Notes: generated by a model from the letters alone, not told the origin. Shown: positions 1-9,401, counted from the first letter of the stretch. The stretch is 25,907 bases of DNA from Mesotaenium endlicherianum (GCA_009602735.1 WELA01003759.1:381-26287); one strand, 5' to 3'. Program-made: numbers and translations.

Positions 1-323
1 TGAGACTTACTTTGCAGAATTTGGAGAAGTACAGAAGGACTTATGATTTTCAGAAGTTTCTGCACAGATTTGGAGGAGTGCCTACTCTCTCAGCTCTCAA
101 CGACACTCCAGAAATGAGAATGCTCTCAAATTTGGTGACCCGGTAGAGTTCTCCGACGCGGTCCGTCTGGCATTCAAATTTTCAGATTTGGAGCAGTTCT
201 GTGGCCGCTATGAATTTTTGAGTTCGTGGCAGATTTTAAGCCAACTTGTACAATTTTCTTTATCATTAAGGAGTAGGCTAGCCAATAAGGTCACACCACC
301 GTCGACCTTGCCTAGTCTACCTT

Positions 324-435
324 ACATGTGTAGCACCTGACTTGGCGCATTCAAGTAGTCCTCTTCACATGTGTGGCATCTGACTTGAAACTGTTGACTA
401 GTTTGCTCCACATGTGTAAGACCTGACTTGACGCG
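324..435 (+). repeat. Three imperfect 43-bp tandem repeats
   Basis: The core ACATGTGT followed by an ACCTGACTTG-like block starts at 324, 367 and 410, an exact 43-bp period. The copies differ by a few bases between the conserved blocks. The array lies just upstream of the purine tract and LTR. ACATGT is palindromic, so each unit carries a small dyad. The function is unknown; repeats in the untranslated 3' internal region of LTR elements are common. Confidence 0.85.
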
Positions 436-456
436 CCGAGACGTCGCTTTTTCTAT

Positions 457-467
457 CGGGGGGGTGA
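457..467 (+). other. Candidate polypurine tract
   Basis: A run of seven G (458-464) followed by TGA lies immediately before the LTR start. A purine-rich tract in this position primes plus-strand DNA synthesis in LTR retrotransposons. The run is short and is interrupted by T at 465, so an LTR start at 465 (TGATG) instead of 468 (TGTAG) is possible. Confidence 0.5.
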
Positions 468-963
468 TGTAGTGATTTGAGTTATTATATATTAGTATGC
501 ATAATGTTTTCAAATATATTTGGAGTAGTATTGTGTGGAGTCAAGTGTGAATAGGTACTCTAGTAACTTGGTTCATGTCCTTTGAACCTTCCAAGGCATT
601 TTCGAAGTTAGAGGAAAGACCTAGAAGAACTCCATGTGGCAAAAGTCAAATGTGCCATTTTTAGGTCAAAAGGACATGTGTACATTATTCTAGAAAGAGG
701 TGGCAAGTTTTGGGATGTGTTGGGTGCCAACACATCAACATACACCTTCCTAGAAATTACTTATGTAGCAAGTATATAAACGAGAGCTAGAACATAGAAT
801 GACATGGGAGAATCACTCTTGTACTTGCCAAAATCCAGAAATATATTAACTTTCAAGAAGCCATCTTTCTTTCAAGAAGCTACCACTTGTGTTCAAAGAT
901 CCTTGTCTTGAATAGATAAAGTATTCTGTTTTACTAAGTACTTTATCTATCTGTTTCACTACA
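468..963 (+). mobile_element. 3' long terminal repeat
   Basis: The segment starts TGTAGTG (468-474) and ends CACTACA (957-963), a perfect 7-bp terminal inverted repeat with the TG...CA ends typical of LTRs. It is about 496 bp, AT-rich, and holds a TATATAAA box at 773-780 that would serve as the LTR promoter. It is abruptly followed at 964 by GC-rich coding sequence identical in kind to the last codons of copies A and B. The left LTR is outside the window, so the target-site duplication cannot be verified. A solo LTR is less likely because a purine tract and candidate internal sequence precede it. Confidence 0.75.
773..780 (+). promoter_or_regulatory. TATA box within the LTR
   Basis: TATATAAA lies about 305 bp into the LTR, where a U3/R promoter would be expected. 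Transcription would start some 25-35 bp downstream. This is a motif match only. Confidence 0.45.
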
Positions 964-996
964 GACGCCGAGCCGCAGCAGCAGCAGCGGGACTAG
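964..996 (+). pseudogene. Copy 0: last codons of the terminal exon, cut by the LTR
   Basis: Reads DAEPQQQQRD then TAG at 994-996. This matches the end of exon 18 in copy A (DAEPQQQQQEE, stop at 13386) and copy B (DADPQQQL, stop at 25167). Everything upstream has been separated from it by the retrotransposon, which entered the poly-Gln (CAG) tract region near the stop codon. It shows that a third, more upstream member of the array exists or existed. The rest of that copy should lie beyond the left LTR, outside the window. Confidence 0.8.
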
Positions 997-1720
997 GAGA
1001 TTGGCCTGCCGCGGGAGCAAAGATGATGACTAGTGTGGAGTGCTGGCTGGCTGGCAGCCTGCATCAAGGGCTTACTTTTAAGAGACTCTCTTAAGTATTG
1101 GTCGATTTGAATAATTTGTTTCAATGCACATATCTTGATTATGATAGATAACCTGTATGTGCAATATGGCCTTAAGGTATAAATGCATGCATGTATAGCT
1201 GGTTTGCCAGCACGCTTCATATCTAAATACATAAGCTGATATTCTTTCCAGCTTCCATGTCCACAATTGAGGTTGTAAGTTCTGTTGTGTATCATACTTC
1301 AATGAGTCAAACGGACTTTCTCTCTTTAACGGAATCAGATGGAAACAAATTTTTATTTTCCAACACGGACCGTGCTTTGATCATTGTGAGCTATCGGCGT
1401 TGTATGCAACAAGAGAGAATGACTTGTCATTAGCGTTTCTACCACACTAGAATTTTCCACTAGCTATCTCTTGGAGTCCTTGTACAGTTGACTACATGGA
1501 CCGCTGCGGGGGATCGATTCCGCGTAACTTGGACGCCGGGAGCTTTCCCGCCGCGCGGCGATTTTACTTTCGCCTACCTCAAAACGAAGGGGGCTGCAGA
1601 GTAAAAACTTACTTCTATTTTTCCTTCTCACAAGCGGTGCCTATTTGACCGGCGTTGATTCTTTTTCCCCCCCTCACAAGCGGTGGCCTCCGTGACCGGC
1701 GTTGACCCACCCCCCCCCTC
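997..1720 (+). repeat. 3' flank of copy 0 (direct repeat of 25170-25885)
   Basis: From the stop codon on, the sequence matches the 3' flank of copy B nearly base for base: GAGATTGGCC, the AGAGACTCTCTTAA block (1080 and 25260), ATGCATGCATGTATAGC, the CTTCCATGTCCACAAT block, and GGACGCCGGGAGCTTTCCCG (1530 and 25708). The match runs to the C-rich stretch near 1706, where the copy B version runs into poly-C at the window end. A TGTAA at 1274-1278 sits at the same place as in copy B (25450) and could be a polyadenylation signal of the green-algal kind. No gene is seen here. Confidence 0.85.
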
Positions 1721-2264
1721 TCCCCCCCGGTGGGAAGCCGTAGGGGGGTGGCAGCGGAGCAGTACAACAGCCCGAGAACCCCGGTCTTTGTCCGGCACGA
1801 GGGCCTAGGTACCTTTTTTTCCTCGAGGGGCCCGAGAGACCCTGGAGCTGCCAAGTCGTTGTGTCGTCTTCGTCGTCGGACCACCGCAAACCGTTTCGTT
1901 GGCATCCATGCAGAAGAGGCTTGGGTGCCGTAAGTCCCAAGGCTGGATGCTACTGTCCGCAGCAAAGCTCAAATGTGTAGACCTTGCATTCTCGCTCCAA
2001 TCTACGGCTCCCCCCGTCCCACATAGCTGGATTGTGCGTTCTGCATGCACAGCAGAGGGATGGGAAACGGGACTGCCTTCCACATGGGATCCAAATGCAA
2101 GGCGCTTAGCCATACAAACTTACAACGCTTACAACACATTAGCACTTGTACTCCCTAGCTGGCTGGCTTAGTTGTGGATGCCCTCTTTTTGTTTTTTTCC
2201 TCTTCCTTCTTATCATCCCCATAGCTCCGCTCAGCCCCTCGACAAGTTCTAGGGCAGCGAGCAA
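1721..2264. other. Spacer with no recognised gene
   Basis: GC-rich sequence with several short overlapping open frames on both strands, typical of chance in GC-rich DNA. No frame shows domain-like composition, and no second copy of this stretch was found elsewhere in the window to test conservation. C- and G-runs at 1706-1750 suggest low-complexity DNA. Confidence 0.5.
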
Positions 2265-4041
2265 TCACACAATGTGCACACCCACCAAATGCCCGCGTGC
2301 TCGCCCAGTTTGATTCCTACTTGCTGGCTTGTCGTCCACAATGTGGAGCAACAGCTTAAGCGAGGACAAGCAGCGGCAGCAAAAGCACAACGCGAGAGTG
2401 TTGGGCATGGCGTGGAAAACTCCTGGTGCCACCCACCCGCCTCCCGCGCTGCTCTGGCAAATCCGGGGCATCGGATGAGATGGACAATAAATGCGGCACT
2501 CCCACTAGCTCTTCCTTGCAGACCAATGATGGAGTATGTACGCACACACACGCACCACCGCCAGGCGAGACAGAGCAGCCGCCTTCACTCGTTATCCCTT
2601 GCGCTCTTTGCCTAGCAGCTTGCATTGCAGCAGCAGCAACAGCAGAAGCAGTGGCAGCTAGTGCCGAGCCCCTGCCCGCCACCTTGCTCTCACAGCTTCT
2701 CCCGATTCCCTCCACTCTCTCTCCTCCCTCCCCTCCTTCCGTCTCGTGCTGCGTCTCAGAGGAGCTGCTGGGCCGGGCCTGGCCAGGGAGCCCCGTCACC
2801 TCGCTGCATCAGGTGAGAGCGCACGCCAATCTTCGGGGATGTGCTTCCACCCGCCCATCCTCTTCTCTACTTGCTTCTCTCGTGCCGATCGCGTAAGTTT
2901 ATCAAAACATAATATGTTCACAAACGTATCATCAAACACACTATCTCTTATTCTATTAATATAACTCAATGTTGCGATTAAGCATTGAATTCCATCAATT
3001 TCATTAGCAGAATCACATGTATTAATGACAGTGCCGTGTCTCAGAGGAGCTGCCGGGCCCGGCCAAGCCAGACCCCGTCACCTCGCCGCATCGGGTGAGA
3101 GCGTACGCCAATCTTTCGGCATGTGCTCCCACCCGCGCATCCTCTCTTCTGCTTGCTTCTCTCGTGCCGGTTTCCGCAGTGGCAGAACCTAATCAGCTGC
3201 AGCTGCTCATCTGACGCGATGTGGCAGGACAAACCTTCGGCGTTTCTCGGGCGGATCTGCCGTCCTGCTGGGCACTCTGCCGTCCCAAAAACATGCCAAC
3301 GTCGGCTGCTCCCGATTAGCCAAACCTTCTGCTGGGCTGGGTGAGACAGTTGGGCAGGTGAGCCCCGCCCCCCCACTTCCCACTAGTCACCCTCGATCCA
3401 TCCGCTGGGTCTCCCGCCCCTCCTCCTCTGTAGGTCTGCTGACTTCCTGTCTTGCAGCAGCCCTGCTGCGTAGCTCTCGTGCACCCGGACCCGGCTCGTC
3501 GATGAAGGTGGCCCTGACAGGTCGTCGTGATTGCTTCATTCCCGTGCGAGTCGGATGCGTGCTTCCTTCCCCCCCTCCACCCTCCCCCACCATGGGAGCT
3601 GCGAGGGCTGGCCTCGTGGCAGGCACACACGGCGCGACGCACTGTCCATCTTCTTCCTCCAGACTCTGACTGCCAGGTGACCTGTCCTGGCACTCTCTTA
3701 TCTCTTGTCGCGTTAAAATGTGTCCAGGTTGCCAGGGTGTGACGCGGGCATCCTGACACATTTCACAAGTCTGGGCATCGAATGACTCCCGCGGATGTGA
3801 TCGCCTGTCGGCATCTACGTGTTTCCTATGTACAGTCTGAGCATCTGTGTGCGTCAAACCTTGACTTGCTGGCCTGTTGGCTACTGCCGTGCTGCTACCA
3901 GCAGCTCGATGTCTTCATCACTCATGCCCCTGTTTCCCTTTGGATCTCGATCTGAGAAGGCTTGTGATATTCTTTCTGCCACCAACTCCTCAACTCCTTT
4001 TTGCTCACCTTCTCTCTCCCCCCTCCCCCCCCCCACCCCCC
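2265..4041 (+). repeat. Upstream unit U1 (first of two direct copies)
   Basis: This 1.78-kb block is repeated, with scattered substitutions and indels, at 4043-5391. Matching landmarks are the TCACACAATGTGCACAC start (2266 and 4043), GAGCCCCTGCCCGCCACCTT (2666 and 4393), the GTCTCAGAGGAGCTGC block (2752, 3039 and 4479), GTAGCTCTCGTGCACCCGGA (3470 and 4815) and the CTTCATC...ATGCCCCTGTTTCCCTT segment (3911 and 5238). It ends in the C-rich tract that precedes exon 1 in U2. Several CAG|GTGAG sites (2810, 3355) look like exon ends, so U1 probably carries a second set of the 5' exons or promoter of copy A. I see no credible complete gene. Confidence 0.8.
2896..3036. other. AT-rich insert between two copies of a 130-bp block
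   Basis: The block GTCTCAGAGGAGCTGC...CTCGTGCCG occurs at 2752-2888 and again at 3039-3168, and only once in U2 (4479-4612). Between the two U1 copies lies about 140 bp of strongly AT-rich sequence, starting with GTAAGTTTATC and unlike its GC-rich surroundings. It has the look of inserted foreign DNA, or of an intron that captured such DNA. No terminal repeats could be defined. Confidence 0.6.
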
Positions 4042-4042
4042 N

Positions 4043-5391
4043 TCACACAATGTGCACACTCGCCAAACGCCCGCGTGCTCGCCCAGTTTGATTCCTACTT
4101 GCTGGCCTGTCGTCCGCAATGTGGAGCGGCAGCTTAAGCGAGGACAAGCAGCGGCAGCGACAGGACGGCGCGAGTGTGTCGGGCATGGCGCGGAAAACTC
4201 CCGGTGCCACCCACCCGCCTCCCGCGCTGCTCTGGCAGATCCGGGGCATCGGATGAGATGGACAATAGATGCGGCACTCCCACTAGCTCTTCCTTGCAAA
4301 CCGGGGGCAGACAGAGGAGCCGCCTTCACTCGTTTGATTTTTGCCTAGCGGCTTGCATTGCAGCAGCAACAGCAGCAGTGGCAGCCAGTGCCGAGCCCCT
4401 GCCCGCCACCTTGCTCTCACAGCCCCTCCCAATTCCCTCCACTCTCTCTCCTCCCTCCCCTCCTTCCCTCTAGTGCTGCGTCTCAGAGGAGCTGCTGGGC
4501 CCGGCCAGGCCAGGGAGCCCCGTCGCCTCGCCGCATCAGGTGAGAGCGCACGCCAATCTTCGGGGATGTGCTCCCACCCGCCCATCCTCTCCTCTGCTCG
4601 CTTCTCTCGTGCCGGTTTCCGCAGTGGCGGAACCTACTCAGCTGCAGCTGCTCATCTGACGCGATGTGGCAGGACATTCCTCCGGCGTTTCGCGGGCGCA
4701 TCTGCCGTCCTGCTGGGCTCTCTGCCGTCCGAGAAACATGCCGACGTCGGCTGCTCTCGATTAGCCAAACCTTCTGCAGGGCTGGGTGAGACAGCCGGGC
4801 AGGTGAGCCCCGCCGCGTAGCTCTCGTGCACCCGGACCCAGCTCGTCGACAAAGGGGGCCCTGACAGGTCGTCGTGATTGCTTCCTCCCCGTGCAGGTCG
4901 CATGCGTGCTTCCTTCCCCCCCTCCACCCTCCCCCACCATGGGAGCTGCGAGGGCTGGCCTCGTGGCAGGCACACACGTCCATCTTCTTCCTCCGAACTC
5001 TGACTGCCAGGTGACCCGTCCTGGCACTCTCTTATCTCTTGTCGCGTTAACATGTGTCCAGGTTGCCAGGGTGTGACGCGGGCGTCCTGACACTTTTCAC
5101 AAGTCTGGGCATGGAGTGAGTCCCGCGGATGGGATCGCCCGTCGGCATCTACGTGTTTTCTATGTACGGTCTGAGCATCTGTGTGCGTCGGACCTTGACT
5201 TGCTGGCCTGTTGGCTGCTGCCGTGCTGCTACCAGCAGCTCGATGTCTTCATCTCCCATGCCCCTGTTTCCCTTCGGATCTCGATCTGAGAAGGCTTGTG
5301 ACGTTCTCTTTTGCCACCAACTCCTCAACTCCCTTTCTCTCGCCTCCTCTCTCCCCCCCCCCTCCCTCCCTCTCCGGTCTCCGCGGCAGTG
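4043..5391 (+). repeat. Upstream unit U2, 5' region of copy A
   Basis: Second direct copy of U1, shorter because of internal deletions (for example the part matching 3365-3465 is missing). It ends in a C/T-rich tract and CGGCAG at 5386-5391, a good splice acceptor before exon 1 of copy A. Within it, the frame reading EKHADVGCSRLAKPSAGLG (about 4730-4786, then GTGAGAC) resembles SKYADVGCPGLGQPAGG upstream of copy B, which suggests a real upstream coding exon. How it joins to exon 1 is unresolved. The junction with U1 carries the N at 4042. Confidence 0.7.
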
Positions 5392-5512
5392 ACGAGCGGA
5401 CACATCCCCGCCTATTGCTCCGCCCGTCGTGATGCCTCCCCGCAGCCGTCGCAGGGGCGGCCACCACCAGAAGGGGCGGGCCGACGCGGCTGGCCGGGCC
5501 CCGCCCCCGGCC

Positions 5513-6100
5513 ATGGCCGCGGAGATCGCAGAGCGGCTAGAGCTCGCGGGCCTCCACCGCCACGTGCACAAGTGTGAGAGGCTCCACCACCTCTTCTCCG
5601 CGCTTGCGGTCTTCTTCGCCCGTTCGATCCCGGCCAGCGCCGGCGTCGACTACCCGGAGCGGCTTCACAAGGACACGTACGTCGAGTTCCTGCGCTGGGC
5701 ATGCGACCCCGAGCGCGGCGCGGGCTACGCCTACAAGACGGTCGGTGAGCTGGACACCTACTTCCGCGCCTGGCTGGGAGAGGGGGCGCAGGGAGAAGAC
5801 CCCCCCATCCACGGCGGCAACTGGGAGGACTTCGAGGCGCTGGCCCAGGGTGTGCGCATGTTCTGCTCCAGGAAGTTCCCCGGCTCCTTCCCCAGGCGGC
5901 GCCGCGGGCTCCTCCAGCGGGACATCCAGCTCATGCTGGCGCTGCTCAACGTGGGCAACCCGTGCGACGTCGTCAACACGTGCATGCTGCTGATGGGGCA
6001 CAAGGCGGGCGCGCGCGTGCGCGACCTCCTCAAGGCCAAGCTGCGCGACCTGCGCATCTCGTGGCGAGCCGGCGGCGAGGCCGTGCTCGTCGTGTGGACG
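5513..6100 (+). CDS. Copy A exon 1: recombinase core-binding and Arg box
   Basis: 196 codons, ending in phase 0 at ACG|GTGAGC. Residues about 45-120 form the helical region that fits a SAM-like core-binding domain of tyrosine recombinases (KDTYVEFLRWA, TVGELDTYFRAWL). From about 135 the catalytic domain begins. LLMGHKAGARVRDLLKAKL matches the usual 'TGlRvsELl.L' Arg box, with the likely catalytic Arg at residue 168. Copy A keeps the helix RDIQLMLALLNVGN that is deleted from copy B. Assignment rests on motif order, not on a database search. This is the best-preserved exon 1 in the window. Confidence 0.75.
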
Positions 6101-6230
6101 GTGAGCAGCGACGCTGCCATACCTGCTTACGCTGCTCTTGCTCTAGGTTGCTCCCCGCTGTTGCTCGCCGTTGCCCCTCTGGCCACTGACGCCCTGGCAC
6201 CTGCATCCGCCGCGCGCGTGTGTGCCGCAA

Positions 6231-6464
6231 ATCCTCCCCAGCAAGAACACGTGGACCAAGGGCAACATGCGCGAGGCGTGCTTTGCTCGCTCGGACGGGG
6301 TGTGCCTCGATCGCTGACTCCTGGCCATGCTGGAGGCCCGCGACGTCTTCGCAACCCCGTGGAAGCCGGGGGACCCCCCGCGCAGAGACTTCACCGTCAA
6401 GCCCGAGTGCCTCGACGAGACGGTGCTCGTGCGCACGGCCGACCACGCCTACACCAGCGAGGCG
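6231..6464 (+). CDS. Copy A exon 2: beta-hairpin Lys segment, with a stop
   Basis: 78 codons matching copy B 17168-17401 codon for codon. SKNTWTKGNMREACF is where a recombinase hairpin with the catalytic Lys is expected. The predicted intron 1 (6101-6230) ends CCGCAA, while copy B has CCGCAG, so the acceptor is lost here; an AG 12 nt downstream (CCCCAG, 6237-6242) might be used instead. A TGA at 6315-6317 replaces TGG of copy B in CLDRWLLA. The donor GCG|GTGAGT is intact. Confidence 0.65.
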
Positions 6465-6573
6465 GTGAGTCCGCCCGCCCGCCCGTCCGCCTTCCTTTCT
6501 GCTTTTGCTGTTTGCTTCTCGGCGAGCTCCGCGCTCACGCACCTAGATCGCCCCCACACTTTCTTGCCTGCAT

Positions 6574-6681
6574 TGGAGCGAGTGGGCCCTCACGAAGGAG
6601 ATCCAGCTCCTGGCGGCGTTCGCCGGTATCGCCATCGACGGCCTCTCTGGCCAGAGCCTGAGGAAGGGCATGGTGCAGCAG
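6574..6681 (+). CDS. Copy A exon 3: SLRK catalytic box
   Basis: 36 codons, WSEWALTKEIQLL...DGLSGQSLRKGMVQQ, ending CAG|GTACTG. GQSLRKG corresponds to the HxxR box of tyrosine recombinases, with Gln in the His position and Arg at about residue 304 of the spliced protein. Copy A keeps the reading frame here, whereas copy B has lost one base inside this motif. The preceding acceptor reads CAT instead of an AG (copy B: GAG at 17508-17510), so splicing into this exon is doubtful. Confidence 0.7.
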
Positions 6682-6794
6682 GTACTGCTGTTGTGTTGCA
6701 GGACATCTCTGCTGCCCTGCTTGCTCTGCCCTCTTGCAGTCCTTGCTGCAGTTTGCCCCCTCTACCCTGCACTGATGCCCCGTTGTCTGTGCAG

Positions 6795-6963
6795 GCGCTC
6801 ATCGACGCCGTCAGGCGCAATGGCCACGTGGACGTCTTCTCCGTCCTCAAGGACGTGGCGCTGAGGGCCGGGTGGCGCCGCCCCGATTCGACGTCCATGT
6901 ACGAGCACTACCTCGGCTGGGTGGCCGACCTCAAGCGCCCGAGCATGCGCAACTACCTCGGCG
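6795..6963 (+). CDS. Copy A exon 4: GW motif and Tyr nucleophile
   Basis: 169 bp from TGTGCAG|GCGCTC, ending in phase 1. NGHVDVFSVLKDVALRAGWRRPDSTSMYEHYLGW follows the standard end of the tyrosine recombinase fold: a helix, then a (G)W at about residue 337 in the second His/Trp position, and a Tyr at about 346 in MYEHYL as the presumed nucleophile. The donor is GAGAGC, where copy B has GTGAGC, so it is mutated in this copy. Confidence 0.7.
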
Positions 6964-7093
6964 GAGAGCTCGCCCACACCCCCCCCTCCCCACCTAAGTA
7001 CATCCGCCGCACCCGCCGCCTCCACCGCCGTCCTTGCGCTCCTCCCCGCCCTTTCGCCTTGCCTCTGAGCGCGGGCCTCTTGGTTGCCAGCAG

Positions 7094-7457
7094 TCCTGCA
7101 GGGCGGCGACGAGGCCGTGCAGGTTCCCACTCGGCTCCTGCCGGACACGCGCAAGGTGGAGCGCGTCAGAGCTCTGGGCCCGGGCTCGCGCCCGCGGCGG
7201 CACGACCCCGCCCTCCGCGGCCGTTACGCGCTGACGCTTGCGCACAACGCGGCGGGGCGGCACGTGACGGTCGTGTTGGACGGCGAGGCGATGCATGCGG
7301 CAAAAGCGGCCCGCAATCAGGAGGCCACGCGCCGCCATCAGCCAGGTGGCGCACGAGCTGAAGCCTGCCAAGGCCACCAGCAAGAAGCTAGATTGCACCC
7401 GCGAGAGCGTGCGACAAGCCGTGGACAGGGCCCGCGTCCTCGTCGCGCAGAAGTAGT
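7094..7457 (+). CDS. Copy A exon 5, frameshifted
   Basis: Matches copy B 18007-18381: DEAVQVPTRLLPDTRKVERV, then a basic RPRRHDPALRGRYAL segment and a C-terminal helix-rich part rich in Ala, Lys and Arg. A 17-nt loss near 7322 shifts the frame, and in the original frame the last full codon is TAG (7454-7456; AAG in copy B). No known domain is recognised. Its position after the recombinase suggests a DNA-binding or linker role, which is inference. Confidence 0.6.
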
Positions 7458-7621
7458 GTGAGCGTGCCCCTCCCCCACTCCTCCCGGTCCTGGTCCGTCC
7501 GTTGGGGCGGGCGCCGCGCTTAGCTGTTTCCGTCATATGCTCTTGCAACTGCTGTCTACCCCCCCTGCCGGCCCCCTCCTGACCGTGGACGCTGCGCGCC
7601 CTCCCCATGGTGTGCGCGCAG

Positions 7622-7824
7622 ACAATGGCCAGTACCTCCCGCGGGCCGTCGAGGTGCTCAAGGAGCTGCCCGCGGAGCGGCACCTGCTGCAGACCCTGCA
7701 GGCTGCACATGCATCAGGGGGCCTTTGATGCGCACATGGAGAAGCACAAGCCAAAGCCCGGCGAGAGGGGCAAGTACAAGGACGACCCTAAGGCGAAGAA
7801 GGCCGCCAAGAGGGTGTCCATGCG
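7622..7824 (+). CDS. Copy A exon 6, with 7-nt insertion
   Basis: Begins after GTGCGCGCAG and ends GCG|GTGAGT. It encodes NGQYLPRAVEVLKELPAERH and a Lys-rich tail (KYKDDPKAKKAAKRVSMR). It is 203 bp against 196 bp in copy B; the extra 7 nt near 7700 break the frame. The first part looks alpha-helical and the tail is basic. No family is recognised. Confidence 0.6.
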
Positions 7825-7945
7825 GTGAGTGCTCAACAGCCGTTTCTTTCCCCGCGCCAGCAACTGCGTGCCGCGCGAGGAGGGCCCTTTGTGCTGAACC
7901 CGGCCCGTGCGTGCGTGCGCATCTTTTTGGTCCGTCGGACGCCAG

Positions 7946-8109
7946 GAACGCGGTGCTGCGGAGGGCCACACGCATTGACGACACGCTGGAGCAGGATCAG
8001 AGCGGCGAGGGCCCCGCTGAGGACGTTCCCGCCGTGATGGGGGGCCGCCTGACGACGGACGAGGAGGCCGTCGCTTAGCGCATGGAGGAGGGCCGCGCGA
8101 GGAACCGAG
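7946..8109 (+). CDS. Copy A exon 7, nonsense
   Basis: Phase 2 entry, phase 1 exit (CGAG|GTGAGG). NAVLRRATRIDDTLEQDQ opens the exon. TAG at 8076-8078 stands where copy B has CAG (VAQWMEEG). The donor is intact here, while the equivalent site in copy B (19034) is GA. No domain is recognised. Confidence 0.6.
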
Positions 8110-8307
8110 GTGAGGCCGACATCCGCCCCCCTCTCATGCCCTTGGTGTCCCCCTCTCTCCCCTACCCCTCGATCGTTTTGCCTGCTACCCCGGCTTTGCC
8201 TCATAGTGACCCCTGCCTGTCGGGCGGGCGGTCGAGGGGATGCCGATTGACCTCGCGCGCTTAAGGAAGGGGGGGGGGACGGGGGCTGGGCTTTGCGGGC
8301 CGTGCAG

Positions 8308-8527
8308 CCCAGCGCGAGCTGAGAATGGAGGAGGCGAAGCGCATCATGATGGACTACTCAGAGGGGAGAGAGGACGCCAAGTTGCAGGAGCTGGTCGACG
8401 GATGGATTGCCTCGTGCGAGAGCATAAGGGCGGAGCGCGATTGCATTGACGCGCTGCTCAAGGGCGGCAAGGCGCCGCCGGCGGAGGCCGAGAGCGCCAG
8501 GGAGCACCGCGAGCAGATCCGCAGGAC
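8308..8527 (+). CDS. Copy A exon 8: charged helical segment
   Basis: 220 bp, the same length as copy B 19235-19454, with the same phases. MEEAKRIMMDYSEGREDAKLQELVDGWIASCESIRAERD is strongly helical and charged, likely a coiled coil. The frame is open throughout. The donor AC|GTACGT is good (copy B has GTACTT). Confidence 0.65.
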
Positions 8528-8670
8528 GTACGTCTTAGCTCCCTTCCCTTTCCGTTCGCCTTTGCCGCGGCTTCCTCTCTGCCGGCAGTCAATTAGCTGC
8601 TGGCATTAGCGCACGGGGTCGGTCCCATCATTGGTCCCGACGCGCGCATCGGGTGCGGGCCTGCTTGCAG

Positions 8671-8804
8671 GCTGTGCACGAAGGAGAAGCAGCTCGTGGC
8701 AAGGGCCAAGAAAATGAAGGAGGGCGCCTACACGATGACCGGCGAGCACCTGCGCTGCAAGGACCTTGTTGACAAGCCGGTGCTTGCCAATGATGGGCCT
8801 CACG
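8671..8804 (+). CDS. Copy A exon 9
   Basis: LCTKEKQLVARAKKMKEGAYTMTGEHLR followed by a variable end; donor CACG|GTAGGT. Copy B has 27 more bases near the end. The frame is open. A 20-bp piece of the start of this exon recurs in the intergenic region at 13934-13953. The function is unknown. Confidence 0.65.
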
Positions 8805-9282
8805 GTAGGTCTCTCCCGCCCCTCGCTCCCCCTGCTCCGCTCCTTCTAGTGAGGCAGCCCTGCCTCGCGTCGGTTTGTGCGTCTGACGGAACCTGCCTGC
8901 CTCTTCTTCGCCTTTGGGCCGCGCAGTGTCGGCGGCAGGCTGTGCGGCGGCCGAGCCTCCCCCCTTGGACTGCCCCTGCCGCCGCCGCCGCCGCCACTGC
9001 CCAAGCGCAAGGGCGGCAAGCGAGGTGAGCGTGACACGTGCCTCAACCGTATGCTTTTCTGTCTTGTTGCGTCGCTGTCCCTTTTGTTGTGTAATCAGCG
9101 CCCCCACACCCTACCCGCCATCTAGTTTCGCAAGATCTCCGCTCCTGGGCACTGGGCGGGAAAGGCTCCTGAAGCCGTGCCCCTCCCCCCCCTCCCTCCC
9201 GGGGTGTTGTGCGTGGGCCTGCGTTTGGGGGAGCAGCTGCAATTGGGGAGGGTGATCTGAAGGCGGGCCCCTCGCCCTACAG

Positions 9283-9401
9283 GAAGAAGAAAAAGGGCAA
9301 GGGCAAGAAGAGCAAGAGCTAGAGCAAGGGCAAGGGCAAGAAGAAGAGCAAGGGGAGGAAGGGCATCGGCGGGAGCCGCACTGCCTCGTCCAACTCCAAC
9401 A
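9283..9401 (+). CDS. Copy A exon 11: Lys/Ser/Gly-rich basic linker
   Basis: KKKKGKGKKSKS-stop-SKGKGKKKSKGRKG in the frame that continues into exon 12 (phase 1 at AACA|GTGAGT). TAG at 9320-9322 replaces TGG of copy B. The composition suits a nuclear localisation or non-specific DNA-contact segment. Exon 10 (about 8927-9024) carries a CCG-repeat tract, and the frame from exon 10 to 11 does not add up in either copy, so this junction is unresolved. Confidence 0.5.

Larger units (their letters stand above)
1..467 (+). mobile_element. LTR retrotransposon, 3' end of internal region
   Basis: AT-rich sequence directly before a sequence with LTR hallmarks, so it is read as the 3' tail of the internal region of a retrotransposon whose body lies outside the window. 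A frame is open from 47 to 340 (about 97 codons, with a segment reading NALKFGDPVEFSDAVRLAFK). I recognise no gag or pol motif in it, so coding status is unknown. A motif close to CAGATTTGGAG recurs near 15, 65 and 183. Orientation is + because the purine tract and LTR lie at the right end. Superfamily (Copia or Gypsy) cannot be decided without pol. Confidence 0.6.

Noticed and set aside
997..1720. 3' flanks as terminal inverted repeats of a transposon
   Set aside because: The copies at 997 and 25170 are in the same orientation, so they are direct repeats from tandem duplication and not inverted ends.
2031..4329. Minus-strand open frames of 70-150 codons in the upstream units
   Set aside because: GC-rich shadow frames. 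They repeat in U1 and U2 only because the DNA is duplicated, without domain-like sequence or splice logic.
5429..6661. A single 410-codon open frame taken as one gene
   Set aside because: It reads from exon 1 through intron 1, exon 2 in the wrong frame and beyond. Comparison with copy B shows GT at 6101 and a frame change, so only 5513-6100 is coding in this frame.
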